Of a stretch of 64,000 nt of DNA, positions 11,329-23,312 are shown one piece after another. The DNA is from Diabrotica undecimpunctata (Eukaryota; Arthropoda; Insecta; Coleoptera; Chrysomelidae), in assembly GCF_040954645.1 (NCBI RefSeq), contig NC_092807.1, positions 83,084,608-83,148,607 on the forward strand, read 5' to 3'. The notes under the pieces are model-generated. The model did not search any database. It was not told the origin of the DNA and saw only the letters and a program-made list of their open reading frames with translations. How positions within the stretch are numbered: position 1 is the stretch's first letter; each line of letters opens with the position of its first letter. Made by a program: the position numbers and the translations under genes.

Positions 11329-14300
11329 TTATTCAAAATAAGGTTTCAGTCTGTCAAAATTTACTTTAGAGGTTTGGTTAGTTTTGGGGTTAAGGATAAT
11401 TGCGGAATTTGTAAAAACTTCTTGAATTTCGAAAGGTCCATTAAAAAGATTATCCGATTTTGATTTAATTTGGGATTCTTTTACGTAAACTTTGTCACCA
11501 ATTTTAAAATCAGGTCTTCGTTCTGAAATATTCTCGTTAAATCTTACTTTCGCCTTTTCTTTCTGTCTTTCTGTTTTGGCTCTGGCTACTTTATAAAAAT
11601 ATTCCATGCGATTATTCAGGTCTCGAATATATTTACTCATTAGTGTTTTTTGATTGTATAGAGTTTCTGGTGGTCGGCCTGCAGTGTGCCCAAATATAAG
11701 TTCATATGGTGTGAAACCGTGGGTCTTATTCATTGTGTTGTTATAGCATATTATTGCATAAGGAAGTATAGTGAAGGGATGATCGTTTGGGTTCTCGGCT
11801 TGATTTGCTCTAATCATTTCTGAGAGTGTGGCATGAAACCTTTCTATAGATCCATTAGATTGTGGATGGTTAACGCTAGAAAATGTTAGTTTAATGTCGT
11901 ATAATTCGCATAGATCTTTGATTATAGCATTCTCGAATTCTCGACCGCAGTCACAATGAATTCCTAGTGGTGTTCCATAGTGTTGAAAAAAGAGTAGGAG
12001 TGTCTTGACTACTGTTACTGCCTTTTTGTCTTCCAAAGGATAGGCTTGCGTGAATTTTGTCAATTCGTCACGAATAGTTAAAGCGTAGTTCCTAGTAGGG
12101 TATTCAAATATATCCATATTTATTCTTTCGAATGGTGTTTTTGGAGTTTCTGTTATGACTAGTGGTCCACTTAAGTTTTTCCTGTAAATCTTAACTTTTT
12201 GGCATATTTCACATGCTTTTACAAATTTCTCTACATCTTTTGTTAAATTCTTCCAATTGTATTTCTGCTTTATTCTTCTGACGGTTTCGTTTATTCCTCG
12301 ATGTAAGTTGTTTTTACCGCAATGGTAATGATCTAAAATTTGAGGGATTTCGTCTTCGCTGGCTGTTTTAATTATATTTTGACAGATTCTTAATTTTAAT
12401 TCTTTGTCAGCAAAAATATAAGAAAATATCTCTAGGATAGGTAGTTCGAGATTATTTTCGACGCAATATATTTTTGATTCATCGAATTGATCTTTATTTG
12501 CAAAAAGTACAAGAAACAAGTGTGATATTACTCGTTCGGGATCAAACGGTAATGGTATAATAAAATATTTTCGATCTTTTACAGTTTTGCTGTGTACAAT
12601 ATTAATTCTTCGGTTACTATATTCCATGTTTTCTTCGAATATGTCATTCATTATGTTCTCGTGGAGTTCTTCAAGTTTATTTTGCCAAAAAAATGTAACA
12701 ATTTTTTTGTTGGATTTGTCTAATAAGTCCGTATTCGATGTTTCAATTTTAGAATAATCGATTATTGACTTTGTTCTATACAGTTCGATAAACTTGTCAA
12801 GTTCTTCGGACATTTTTTCTATATTTTCTTCATCGTCGTCTTCGTTTTCTTGAGTTTCCGCATCATCTTCATTCGATGCATGTAATGAGATTTTTGATTG
12901 AAAGTTTGCACAATCCTTGAAATGGTTAATCTTTATCCTTGAGAGGGCATCTGCATTTCTGTTTATTTTTCCTGCGCGATGTTCTATTTTATAATTGTAT
13001 TCTTCGAGTTTTAGGCGCCAACGCGCTAATCGGCTTCCGGGATCTTTTATCGAGGAAAGGCATGTAAGGGGTCGATGATCGGTAATCAGGGTGAATTTTC
13101 GGCCAAATAAATATGGTCTAAAAGGTTTGACTACCCATACGATAGCTAATAGTTCTCTCTCTATCGTCGAATATTTTGTTTCGGCACCGCATAATGTTCT
13201 GGAGGCATAAGCTATTGGTAAATCTTTTCCAATAGGGCCTTGTGATAGAACAGCTCCAATCGCGAATGCACTAGCGTCAGTTGTTAGTAAAAATGGTTCC
13301 TCAAAATTGGGATATATAAGTATTGGATCTGAAGTTAAAATATTTTTGAGTTCGTTAAAGGCTTCTTTGCAATCAGAATTAAAAATAAAAGGTACGTCTT
13401 TCTGAAGTAGTTTCGTAAGTGGTTTAGAAATTTTGGCAAAATTTGGAATTAATCTTCTATAGTAACCGGCTAAGCCTAAGAATGACTTTATTTCTTTGGT
13501 GTTCGTTGGTTCTGGGAAGTTTTTGATGCAAGATATTTTAGCTGGATTTGTTTTTACACCATTTTCTGTTACAAGGTGGCCCAAATATGCTACTTCTTTT
13601 CTTAAAAATTCGCACTTGTCTGGCTGTATTTTTAAATTTGCTTTTCGTAACCTTTTAAAAACTTCTGTTAGTCGTGACATGTGATCATGAATAGTGGGTG
13701 AGTAGATAATTATGTCATCCATATACACTAAGCATCTTTCGTTTTGTATTCCTAAGAGGATGTTGTCCATTACTCTCTGGAAAGTAGATGGAGCATTCAT
13801 TAGTCCGAATGGCATGCGAACAAATTCGTAATGTCCATTTTCGACGGAAAAGGCCGTTTTCTGGATGTCTTGTGGCTCGATTTCAATCTGGTGAAATCCA
13901 GACGCTAAATCTAGTGTTGTGAAGTATTGGCATCTTCCTAGTTGGTCCAATAGTTCTGATATTTGTGGTAGAGGATAACGGTCTTGTACTGTGAGTTCGT
14001 GGAGTTTTCGATAATCAATAACAACTCGCCATTTTTGTTTTCCTGACTTATCTAATTTCTTCGGTACGACCCAGACTGGACTCGACCAGGGCGAGACACT
14101 TTTCTGGATTATTCCTTCTTCTAACATTTTATTAATTTGCGTCTTTACCTTTTCCTTATGTATTTGAGGATATCTATAGGATTTAGTGAAGATAGGTTTA
14201 GCGTTGTTTGTTTCGATTTTGTGCTTGATTTCGTTTGTGAAGGTCAGTTTGTCGCCTTCGACATAAAATATATCTGCGTATTCAGTACATATATCTAGAA

Positions 14301-15207
14301 TTAGTTCTTGTTCTTCGCAATTTAGATGATCAATTCTTAGTTGTTCTTTAATTATTCGTGTTCTATCTACTACGGGTTCTTCAAAATCATTTCCGTTGTA
14401 GGATAGGATTGTCTCCGAATTTTCGAAAGGTTCGATTGAAATGTCTGAAAATTCGATTGTCTTCGGCATAGCATTAGCATTTAGTGCGGAAGTTAAGAAT
14501 TCTCCATTTTCATCTACATGGACTAATGAATGAGGTAATCTAACTTTTTCTATTTCTTGAGCGGATAATATGGCATCTGTATTTGATAAGTTGCATTTTA
14601 GTCTGCATATTTGTTCGGTCCGGCTGTCAATGGTAATTCTGTTTTTTCCTTTTATTCGTTTTCTCTCTGGTCTTTCAAGATTTTTGTCTTGATCTCGGTT
14701 TTTTACGATAGTATATTTTTCATTTATAGGGTTTTGATATTTTAAATTTGATTTCTGTTTAGAATCTGATTTAATTTTTATTTTAGGTTCGTTTTGTCTT
14801 ATTTCTGTGGGGTGTGTCGGTGTTTTGTCTTTAGGAGGTGTGTTTGTCTCGTGTCCTACTTTGTGAAGGGTGACAGTTTTAAAATTTGTATGCAACTGTC
14901 GGGATTTAAGATCTATTACGCATTCATAATGATCTAGAAAGTCTAGGCCTATTATGCCATCGAAATCAATGTCTAGATTGAAAATAAAGACTTTGTGAGG
15001 ATTATCGGCAGTGAAGGGAATCAGGACAAATTCTGTTATTAACAATTTTTGATCGGCTATACCTTGAATAGTAACGTTTTCAGGAAATCTATTATGATAA
15101 TTGCGTGCTGTGTTTTCTTTGAAAACAGTGATTCCAGCACCTGTGTCGATTAAAAGTTTAAAAGTGTTGGTAGCATCGTTAATGTAATATAAATTTTTGG
15201 AACTCAT
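11329..15207 (-). CDS. Gypsy-1 Pol: protease, reverse transcriptase, RNase H, integrase
   Basis: Uninterrupted 1292-residue Pol polyprotein. The aspartic protease shows LLIDTGAG near residue 18. RT (about residues 330-560) shows YPLPQISELL, LDLASGFHQI and the YMDD-type catalytic box near residue 495. RNase H follows (TTDASAFAIGAV, ELLAIVW, TDHRPLT). Integrase has an HHCC zinc finger (HYHC ... CEICQ) and a catalytic triad with D in NMDIFEY (about 1030), D in HCDCGREF (about 1084) and E in SIERFH (about 1119). A GPF motif near the C terminus is typical of Gypsy integrases. Relative to gag the frame is -1 and remains open upstream of the ATG, overlapping gag, which fits programmed frameshifting rather than independent initiation. 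This is the best-preserved gene of the element. Confidence 0.95.
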   Translation of the reverse strand: MSSKNLYYINDATNTFKLLIDTGAGITVFKENTARNYHNRFPENVTIQGIADQKLLITEFVLIPFTADNPHKVFIFNLDIDFDGIIGLDFLDHYECVIDLKSRQLHTNFKTVTLHKVGHETNTPPKDKTPTHPTEIRQNEPKIKIKSDSKQKSNLKYQNPINEKYTIVKNRDQDKNLERPERKRIKGKNRITIDSRTEQICRLKCNLSNTDAILSAQEIEKVRLPHSLVHVDENGEFLTSALNANAMPKTIEFSDISIEPFENSETILSYNGNDFEEPVVDRTRIIKEQLRIDHLNCEEQELILDICTEYADIFYVEGDKLTFTNEIKHKIETNNAKPIFTKSYRYPQIHKEKVKTQINKMLEEGIIQKSVSPWSSPVWVVPKKLDKSGKQKWRVVIDYRKLHELTVQDRYPLPQISELLDQLGRCQYFTTLDLASGFHQIEIEPQDIQKTAFSVENGHYEFVRMPFGLMNAPSTFQRVMDNILLGIQNERCLVYMDDIIIYSPTIHDHMSRLTEVFKRLRKANLKIQPDKCEFLRKEVAYLGHLVTENGVKTNPAKISCIKNFPEPTNTKEIKSFLGLAGYYRRLIPNFAKISKPLTKLLQKDVPFIFNSDCKEAFNELKNILTSDPILIYPNFEEPFLLTTDASAFAIGAVLSQGPIGKDLPIAYASRTLCGAETKYSTIERELLAIVWVVKPFRPYLFGRKFTLITDHRPLTCLSSIKDPGSRLARWRLKLEEYNYKIEHRAGKINRNADALSRIKINHFKDCANFQSKISLHASNEDDAETQENEDDDEENIEKMSEELDKFIELYRTKSIIDYSKIETSNTDLLDKSNKKIVTFFWQNKLEELHENIMNDIFEENMEYSNRRINIVHSKTVKDRKYFIIPLPFDPERVISHLFLVLFANKDQFDESKIYCVENNLELPILEIFSYIFADKELKLRICQNIIKTASEDEIPQILDHYHCGKNNLHRGINETVRRIKQKYNWKNLTKDVEKFVKACEICQKVKIYRKNLSGPLVITETPKTPFERINMDIFEYPTRNYALTIRDELTKFTQAYPLEDKKAVTVVKTLLLFFQHYGTPLGIHCDCGREFENAIIKDLCELYDIKLTFSSVNHPQSNGSIERFHATLSEMIRANQAENPNDHPFTILPYAIICYNNTMNKTHGFTPYELIFGHTAGRPPETLYNQKTLMSKYIRDLNNRMEYFYKVARAKTERQKEKAKVRFNENISERRPDFKIGDKVYVKESQIKSKSDNLFNGPFEIQEVFTNSAIILNPKTNQTSKVNFDRLKPYFE

Positions 15208-15221
15208 TGTATGAAATGGGG

Positions 15222-16469
15222 TTATATGAATGTCTGTTCGGGAAAATTGAGATTCGGGTGAAAGTTGTCCAAGTTGAGTGCTCGGATTTGTTCTTGGATA
15301 TTCGTAATATCCGTTGAGGGGTTCGTATGATTGGGAGGATGATTTCGATTCTGAAGTGAAAGAAAATCCTGATAATTTTGTGTGTTATTGGTTTCGTAAA
15401 TGTTATCAGTTTGTGGATTATTTTCTGTATAATAATCTGTTTCATAATTTTCATAATTATCGGTATTATAATAATTATCTGTATAGTATTCGTCTGTATA
15501 ATAGTTAGTCGTCATTTCATCAGGGTATTCGTTTAAAACATGTGCTCTTTGGAAGTTTGGGTTTCTTTGAATAACAGATGGACGATTTTGATTTTGAGAT
15601 GAAAAGGAAGGTCTCTGTTGGTTGAAATGTGGATTGTTGGAGGAATATTGATTCCTATTAGGGTTCTGATTGTTTTGATAGTTGTTAGGTCCATTATTAT
15701 ATTGGTTTTGGTAACCGTGTGGCCTAGAAAAAGTTTGGTTTGGCTATACGAAACGTGAAGAGCGGCATTCACTATTTAGATGACCAATGCGGCCACAATT
15801 TGTACATTTTGTAAACTGAGATGATGGTCTTCTCATTGGTTGAGAGGGTTTAGGAATAGTTGATCTAGAATTAGATTTTTGTTCTTCAAAATATGACAAT
15901 TGAAGTTCGCGTCTAATACGATTGCTTGCTTCAATGAGATCTTTTGGATTACTAGCCCTAATAATTTGTCCTAGACGAGGTTCTAAACCGGTTAAAAGTG
16001 TGTTTAGGGCCATGGTATCGATTAAGTCACATTGGGCAGTTTTTTGATCTGGGGATAAATTTGCTACTTGGATCGAGGCGTGCATTTTTGCATTCAGAAC
16101 TTGTAAACGGTTAAAGAAAGTTAGAGGAGATTCGTTAGATAGTTGTCTTAGTCTTTGTAAGTCTTGTATTAAGGAGGTCAGGTCTCTACTGTCTCCGAAA
16201 TGTAGATGTAGTAATTGTTTTATTTCTGTATAAGAAATTGGTTTTCTAGAATTAATAAGCTGTGCAGCTTTACCTTTGAGTTTATTTTTTACGTGAATCG
16301 TTAATAGAACGCGCTGATCGCCTGTGGCCATTTTAAAAGCACAGTCGCACGCATCTAAAAATGTAGAAAGAGAAATCGGATCGCCTTCAAATTCTGGGAT
16401 AATAGAAAATATTTCCGAAAGCTTGTATGGTTCGATTTCTTGTTGAGTCTGGGAACGTGTCTCAGGCAT
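15222..16469 (-). pseudogene. Gypsy-1 gag, one in-frame stop
   Basis: Gag structural protein that would assemble the particle. It starts at the ATG at 16469 (MPETRSQ), since the longer upstream frame reads into untranslated AT-rich leader. The capsid-like region is followed by a CCHC zinc knuckle (CTNCGRIGHLNSEC) near 15780. A single TAG at 15744-15746, six codons after the knuckle, interrupts an otherwise continuous frame. That frame continues as an asparagine-, glutamine- and tyrosine-rich tail to the stop at 15222. The stop is either one nonsense mutation or, less likely, a readthrough site. Pol follows in the -1 frame. Confidence 0.88.
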
Positions 16470-17002
16470 TTTTCGAGATATTTTTAAACGAAAATGAAAA
16501 ATAGAAGTATGGAGAAATATAAAATGTATCAGTATATAAGGGAGAGAAAAAAATGTGGTGGTATATAAAGGGCAAAAATGTATCAATATAAAAATATCAA
16601 ATAATATATCAACAAAAATGTATCAAATATACTAAATAAAAATATAGCAAGTAAAAAAAATATGTCAATAAAATATCAGTATAAAATAGTATGTAAGGAA
16701 ATATCAATAATTTCAAATATTAGATAATCAACTTGTATTTTTTTTATGTATCTTGATTAATTGACTTGCAGTATAGTCAATTTCGTAAATTATTATAACA
16801 AAATTATTAACGAGATGATTCAAAATCCACTTACATAAAGAAGAACATCGGAAGACGCCTTATTCTCGCTCAGCTACCGGGGGCTTCACTAGGTGTTCCT
16901 TCCGTAGATCACAGGAGTGAGGACTTCCGTAGATTCTTTGTTCCGTTAAGGGATGAGAATCCGCCGCTGCCAGTGAGTATACACGTGTTCTAGCAACGTT
17001 AA
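16470..17002 (-). other. Gypsy-1 5' leader
   Basis: Untranslated region between the primer-binding site and gag, AT-rich with many ATA/TATCAA repeats at 16580-16700. No open frame is supported. Confidence 0.6.
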
Positions 17003-17026
17003 CCGGATCCTACTGACTTTGCGCCA
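17003..17026 (-). promoter_or_regulatory. Gypsy-1 primer-binding site
   Basis: Immediately inside the 5' LTR the minus strand reads TGGCGCAAAGTCAGTAGG, starting with the TGG complement of a tRNA 3' CCA. The tRNA species was not determined. Confidence 0.75.
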
Positions 17027-17028
17027 AT

Positions 17029-17320
17029 TGTTAGATCACTAATCACGTATTTGACTTTTTAAAAAAGAACTTTATTTGTTACAAATTAAATATTAAATAA
17101 TAGTACAAAATTAAATTAATTTAAAATGACTACAATAACTGGACTGGTCGAAGTTGCAGCTAAGAGTGATTCCGGCATCTGAGAATGGTAATTTATAGGT
17201 TTGGTATGAAGTGCTGAATTGCTGTTCCCATGAATGTTGGCTAACGGTTCGTACAAAGTTCTAATGCGTGCTCAGCGGTTTCTATGGGAATGGGATGATG
17301 AAATCTGAAGTCGGCGAACT
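17029..17320 (-). repeat. Gypsy-1 5' LTR
   Basis: Direct repeat of 3415-3699 (four mismatches over 282 bp). It is bounded inside by the primer-binding site. Its outer end carries 7 extra nt compared with the other LTR. Confidence 0.9.
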
Positions 17321-17352
17321 TAAGCTAGTTCAAGGTTAATATTTTCTCATAT

Positions 17353-17355
<3 letters not shown>

Positions 17356-17430
<75 letters not shown>

Positions 17431-17440
17431 ATATATATAT
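17356..17440. repeat. (TA)n tract right of Gypsy-1
   Basis: Long TA repeat, separated from the LTR by about 35 bp. Confidence 0.93.
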
Positions 17441-19604
17441 GTATAATGTGTATTATATATATATTATACCTCACAGAACCAATAGAATATATACTTCGCC
17501 CGTCACTATGTTATATTTATATTCTTTAATTGTTTTTCCCTTAGGTTGAAGTTATATATTGGCTTATAGTATTCCAAGGAAAATTTTTATACCAGATAAA
17601 TTATTTTGAGATTAAATGCGTCTTAAACGTCCGATTATAAATAGTACACATTCTGTAGTCGGTTGTTTGCAGCTTATTGTGATTTACATAATTACTTATT
17701 AAGCTAATTTCACAATGTCATGAATACGGTCAAAAATAACCTTTTAATTAGCTTAATTTTGCAGTCGTGCCAGACGCAGGACTACAAATCTTGATGGAAA
17801 CACCAAAAACTAATAATTCACTTTTATAATAAGTAATGTGTGTTTGTTTTAAGCAAATGTTCCTGGTTGGATTAGATTATATATAAAACTTCTCAAAAGA
17901 TATCATTGTGTTCACATGTCGAGTCAAAAAAGAAATTGATGTAATGCAAACTGAATGTTTAGGTTATAAATAAAACTGTAGACGTTGATAAATACATAAA
18001 GTAATAAATTTTTAATATATTGCCTGTATTAGTCCATTTCAAACAGGTAAAAGAAATAGGAATATGACTTACTCAAAATGAATTCATTCTACCACCGACG
18101 ACCAGTTTCTCATACCTACTATAATTTGCTATGCATCTTCAGGTGAACGGTACTTGGTAAATTAAATGTTGAAAATATAATAACCCGTATTAGAGTGCTG
18201 TCTGGTACAAAATATATAGCAATTATGCCAATATTATATGTGTGCGATTTATTAAATAAGAATTTAAATTAATTAAATAAAAAATTCAGTGAAAATCGAT
18301 CTGGTGAAAATTGAAATTAAATAAATATTACTTTCATGCTGATAGAAGGATTATTATTAAATGTTTAAGAAAACGTAGTTTAAAAATCCGATATGGTAAA
18401 CTAGTGACAGGTGATCATCGGTTTTACTGCAACTATATAACGAGTAAAGGGGTAGCTCTTGAGGGGAAATTAATATTAAAAACTAGAATAGGAATGTAAG
18501 TATTATGTAAATTGTTTGTTGAAAATTAAATGTGCTGTTATAATATTAATATTTATTGAAAAGGTATATTTTGAAATATGTGTTATTTATTGAAATTATT
18601 TATCTAGAACAGACAGTACTGTAGCAAGGCAGAATAAAATAGATGTTAGTTTTTTGTTGTCTAATAAATTTTGAGAAGTAAAAATTAACATAGTTAAAGT
18701 AGTTGGAGGTTACAGCATGACATTTCTTCTTCTCTTTTTTTAGTATTGTAAATATGGTCAACCAACTATATGATAACATAAATAACATTGATATAGTAGC
18801 TAAATATTTACATATATATATAGTAATCTAATTTATGAATAATATTAGCCAAGTTATAAGCCAAAATTTGGTAATAAAATAATAAGAAAAATAAATATTA
18901 AATACAATATTGGAAAACAATTGTCAGTATGTATGAACTATTTGTAATGGTTTATGTAAAATTTAATTATTTTATTGTGGAAAGAGAGAGCCTTGTTGAT
19001 ATCTAAATTCTTTAAAAGGTTCCAGAAAATAACTATATTATTTAAAGCAATAAGGTTGGTATTCTAAAATAGAAGAAAATTGAGAACCAGATGTGGATTT
19101 ACCTTCACATAGTCGTTGAACCATTTAAGAGGATTAGCAGTAAAATTTTTGTCTTATTTAAGTTTGTAAATTACCATGACAAGAAATACCATACCCACTA
19201 ACAAGATCATTGGTAAGTCTGTTTACATTATTTCTGCAATACTTTAACATTTTTTAATACTAGTCATTTTTGGTTAGCAATGTTGTACCTCTATTCAACA
19301 AAACAATTTTTTTTTAATTTTAACTTAAATAAACTGAGTTAGGAATATTTTAGTCTTAATGATGTGTTTGTTAATATGGTGAATTTCGGACCACGTATAC
19401 TTATTGTAAAATCAAATTCTGTATAGTAATTACTGTATAGTAATGTTTTAAAACCAGGTAGAATATATTATCAGTATTAATAAATTAAGGTACCATACAA
19501 GCCAAATACTGATAAATAATTTAGTTTTTAGAAAAATGGCTATTAAGATATTTGGTATTTGTAGTGAAAACGTTTTGGAGAATTTATTATTGAAGAGCTT
19601 ATTT
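17441..19604. other. AT-rich spacer, no supported gene
   Basis: Only short open frames (for example 18311-18499) with no recognisable motif. I found no transposon signature. Confidence 0.5.
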
Positions 19605-22185
19605 CCAAATTGTCTTAAATCCATGAAATGGTGAAATTCACAAATTACAGTCTTTGGGAAGGGGTCTAATGTAACGAAGTATACATGCTATGAGCCACTA
19701 AAATATATGGGTGAAAACCCTTTCAATATTATTAATTAATAGATATGTTACATTATATATTGTTATAAATTAGGATGTTTAAGTTACCGTTGGAATTGTA
19801 ACATGGCAACGTATGGCACTACATAGGTTACATGGTCCTGAGACAAACTGTCTTCGAGGACCTGTTGATAACAACTAATGGAGGTCAAATGGGAGGTCTA
19901 ATGTCTTACAAATTATACTGTCAATCTTTTTACAGACGTACAAAAATCTTAAGGCTTTGGAAGTGACAAAATTAAAATAACATAACCTGGATTTAAGACA
20001 CTTTGGGAATAACAAGGTATTTAATAGGATTGTTATCGGGTAAATTTTAATTTGTAAATCCAAATATTGGATATTATTGAAATTTGATTATTTGTTTCCA
20101 GTTTACAATAGGTGATGTTAGACAAAACAGCTTTTAAAAGGTATTCAATCATGGTCATTGTCACTTGAATTAGAGTTTTTAACAGCATTGCTTGTCTCAG
20201 CTGATAAAATTTTCTGCCAAAATGGCATGACAGGATGCTGTTCGAAAATAGCTAACTTACTTAGAATTAATTTAACATCTTTTAACTTCTCTTCCTTAAT
20301 TAAATGGACTAAAGCCTCTCTGTTTGGATTAAGAGATGGTCATTTCTTCCCTCTTTTTAACAGTGTATGAAAACATATGGAAAGATTCGAGTAGTTGGAC
20401 TTTGCAACCCACTCTGTTATCTTTATGGATTTCATTTCTATTATATTAAAGTCCCTTTTTTGATTTTATGTGCCTCCCAACCGATATTTTTCAGTTGTAA
20501 GTAAACCAGTCCTCGCCGAGAGCAAACACATATTCAGACTTTTCAAATAAAATGTGGTAGTCAGTTGGTAACAAAGCTTCTTCAGTTTTCTTAATGTTTT
20601 TTCGACTATTCCGAAAACATGATCTACTGGTAAATAACTGTGACCTCGTATGGTATAAGTAATATTAATTGTTATGTCATACATTTGAGCTACTGTACTG
20701 CGCATTGAGAGATTAATGTAGTTTGTGTTTTGAGCACTGCATCCATCACAAAATCGATTAATTTTCTTTATGGCTGGATTTGAGGAACAAAAACAATTAA
20801 GTGGTGATACAAACCTGTGAACTACCCTTTATACCAACAGTTTTAACCTATTTAGATTTTAAACCATAATGGTGTACAATATCCAGATAGTACTGCCACA
20901 GCTGACGGGAATAAAATGTTTCACATAAACCAGTATAATATTTTTGCACGCTTTTTATGCACCAAAAGTTCAGCTACTAATATCTTTCGTACTTTGTCAT
21001 TCTTTTCACACTTGAGACGTTGTTTACGTTTTTCACAATAGCTACATATATCTGTATGGAGTGTACCAATTCCAAAATTGAATTCAGTGGTAAATATTTT
21101 ACTAGGCTTCTGCGTTTTCCTTATTTACCTCCAGAAATATCTTCCACATTCCTCTTACCGAAAGTTGTGAAGGTAAATATTTCCGGTTAGGTGTCTAAAA
21201 CAAAGAGAAAATGAATGTTAATCGCTGTAATATATTTATGAAAAGTAATCAGTAACTATTGAACTAGTAAAAACTTACTTTCTCCCGTCCATAATGTTTT
21301 GAACTTCACTTGAAGCTCAAGATATATTGACGTATCAAATCCTTTATGTTGTTAGTACGAATATTAGTGCATTATCCTCCACTTTCTTGTGTGAAAGAAC
21401 CATGTCGAAAGTAACACGCAGTAAGGCGCTAAACACATTTTGTCGATTAGATATTCTGAGAATGCTACAGTGCTACAGAAACTGTCAGAGCACACGTTTA
21501 TATGTCAACCGCGTTTTTTCTAAACAAAGTAGGATATTGAAAATTCTCTGTTTTTTTCACTTAATGTTCCTCTAGCACGTTTTGTTTTTGGTACTTGTAT
21601 GACACTGGTAATAAATGAGTCTCGTTCTACTTTACTTTCATGACCGTAGAATATTGTATGAAAACGCTTACAGTTTCTAGAAGTAGGTAATCAAATTAGC
21701 TTGACAACGTCCACCATTATGTCTACAAGCTATTTACGTCTTTATCTATATTTTTTCGTCCACTGGGCAGGTGTTCGTGATCTTTTTCTCGCGGTACGAC
21801 CCGTGTGAGACACTACCTCTTTTTCAAAACTAGACATTATATCGTTATTCATACAAATAAGCATAAAAAACAATGCACATTCTGTAACACAGATGCTTGA
21901 CCCTTACTGTATGCATCAACTAAACGCAAACGAGTAAACAGCCATGACAAGTCACGTGACTTCTATGCGTTCATTGATTGGCCAGGCAGATTTAAGACAC
22001 TTTGAAAATAAAATCAGTCAGGAAATAAGACGTTTTGGAAGTAAATACAATTTTTTAATGCATTTTAAAATGGTAAATAAGTCGTTTTGGTACATAAAAC
22101 GTTATTCTAGACCTAAAGAAAGCTATAATGTTTTCAATAAAATAAGAACCGCAAAAATCGAAATTTTGGATTTAAGACACTTTGG
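19605..22185. repeat. Dispersed ATTTAAGACACTTTGG motif (3 direct, 1 inverted)
   Basis: GGATTTAAGACACTTTGG occurs at 19989-20006 and 22168-22185. ATTTAAGACACTTTG occurs at 21990-22004, and a near-match in inverted orientation is at 19605-19622. Related AAATAAG(A/T)CGTTTTGG stretches lie between the last two copies. They surround the minus-strand DUF7869-like remnant and may be subterminal repeats of its carrier element. Confidence 0.5.
20150..21852 (-). pseudogene. DUF7869-like insect repeat-family gene, degraded
   Basis: Remnant of a gene family present in many copies in insect genomes, annotated as uncharacterised with a DUF7869 domain. Its biochemical role is unknown to me, though multicopy occurrence suggests a mobile origin. 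On the minus strand a start-like region (ATG at 21852 or 21837) reads RTARKRSRTPAQW. Further down are FNFGIGTLHTDICSYC with LVAELLVHKKRAK (about 21080-20930) and then the hallmark DGCSAQNTNYINLSM and RGHSYLPVDHVFG block (about 20760-20590). A C-terminal tail remains readable to about 20150. Many stops and frame changes separate the blocks. The assignment rests on remembered family motifs, so the domain name is less certain than the homology between this copy and the plus-strand copy. Confidence 0.6.
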
Positions 22186-23301
22186 AAAAAAGCTTTTCAA
22201 TTTTCTGATGAAACATATTAAGTACTATTACAGGTCCCTCACTAATAGACCGTATTTCATTCAGTTTATTTATGAAAGATATTAAGTCGCCGACTTAATA
22301 TGTTTCACAAATAAACGTTCATCTATCAATTTGACAGAATACATGCAACCTCCAACCTAACTTTTGTTTGTTTGCCCTCTGTCGTTGCTAAAGCATTATT
22401 GTGGCTTTAAATTCGTATTTTAGTAACAAAAATGAGTGATAGTGAAAGTGTTGAACGGAAGAAGAGGAAAGGTAAGCTACACACTGATAAGTATAAAGTC
22501 AATAGAAATAAAAATGCAATACTTTCTGGAGCAGAGCATGTTAATTAAAAAGGCAATATAGTACGTGCAAGAAAAACCGATAAACCATGCAGGTAAATAG
22601 TTGTAACTAATATACATATGCAAGTTATATTAAATTGGGTTATATTTTAGCTGCAAGATGAAATGCTGGAATAAAATTACAGAAGAACAGCGTCAGGACG
22701 TTTTGAAGAAAATATATACCTTCAAGACCAAAAACGAAAAAGATATTTACCTACAGAGTCTAATCGAGGCCATACATATAAAAATCGAAGACCAAGAAAA
22801 TTATAGAACAAGGGAAAAAGATCATTTAAAGAGAGAACCAGCCGTTGAAAAATTATACATGTATAGTAACACTGTGCAAACAAAGCAAAAATCATTAAAT
22901 AATACGTTTTCTCTTGGAATTGATAAATATGGGCCGATTTAAAAAAAAATTCTATAGATTGCCTTTAGGAGGTCATTTATTCCTCCCAAATGATAGCGAC
23001 TTTGGTCTAGTTAAGCGTGTATTACATCGAACAGATCGCTATAACACTGTCTAAGAAGTCATGGAAATAATACTACGTCCTGGAAAGAAACGTACGTTTT
23101 TAGTAAAGCTAGTTGATACTACAGACATTCCTGGTTTTTAAAAATGGTGGCCCACTCACTACAAAAAAATTACCAACTCTATTGAATGTATTGCTAACAA
23201 AGCACAAACGAAAGAACTTTTTAAAATTTCAGAATACAACAAATTTGTATTTTACTGAAAAACAAAAGGTACTCTTGCTGTTAGTAATTTTATTGGTAGC
23301 G

Positions 23302-23312
23302 CTATATGGAGT
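23302..23312. repeat. Target-site duplication, left copy
   Basis: CTATATGGAGT, identical to 24526-24536, brackets the RTE LINE exactly. Confidence 0.9.

Larger units (their letters stand above)
3415..17320 (-). mobile_element. Gypsy-1: errantivirus-like LTR retrotransposon with gag, pol and env
   Basis: Full-length Ty3/Gypsy element on the minus strand. Two direct LTRs of about 285-292 bp bracket gag (one nonsense codon), an intact pol in the -1 frame, and an env gene. The leader next to the 5' LTR carries a primer-binding site starting TGGCGC. The gag start (MPETRSQ), the -1 gag-pol arrangement, a furin-type cleavage site in Env and a splice-acceptor-like site just after pol all fit the insect errantivirus group. 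Over 282 aligned bp the LTRs differ at four positions by eye (about 98.6% identical), so the insertion is fairly young. Env is interrupted by a LINE (4591-10265), so the element itself is about 8.2 kb. Confidence 0.92.

Noticed and set aside
18311..18499. 62-codon plus frame
   Set aside because: Short and without motif in AT-rich DNA.
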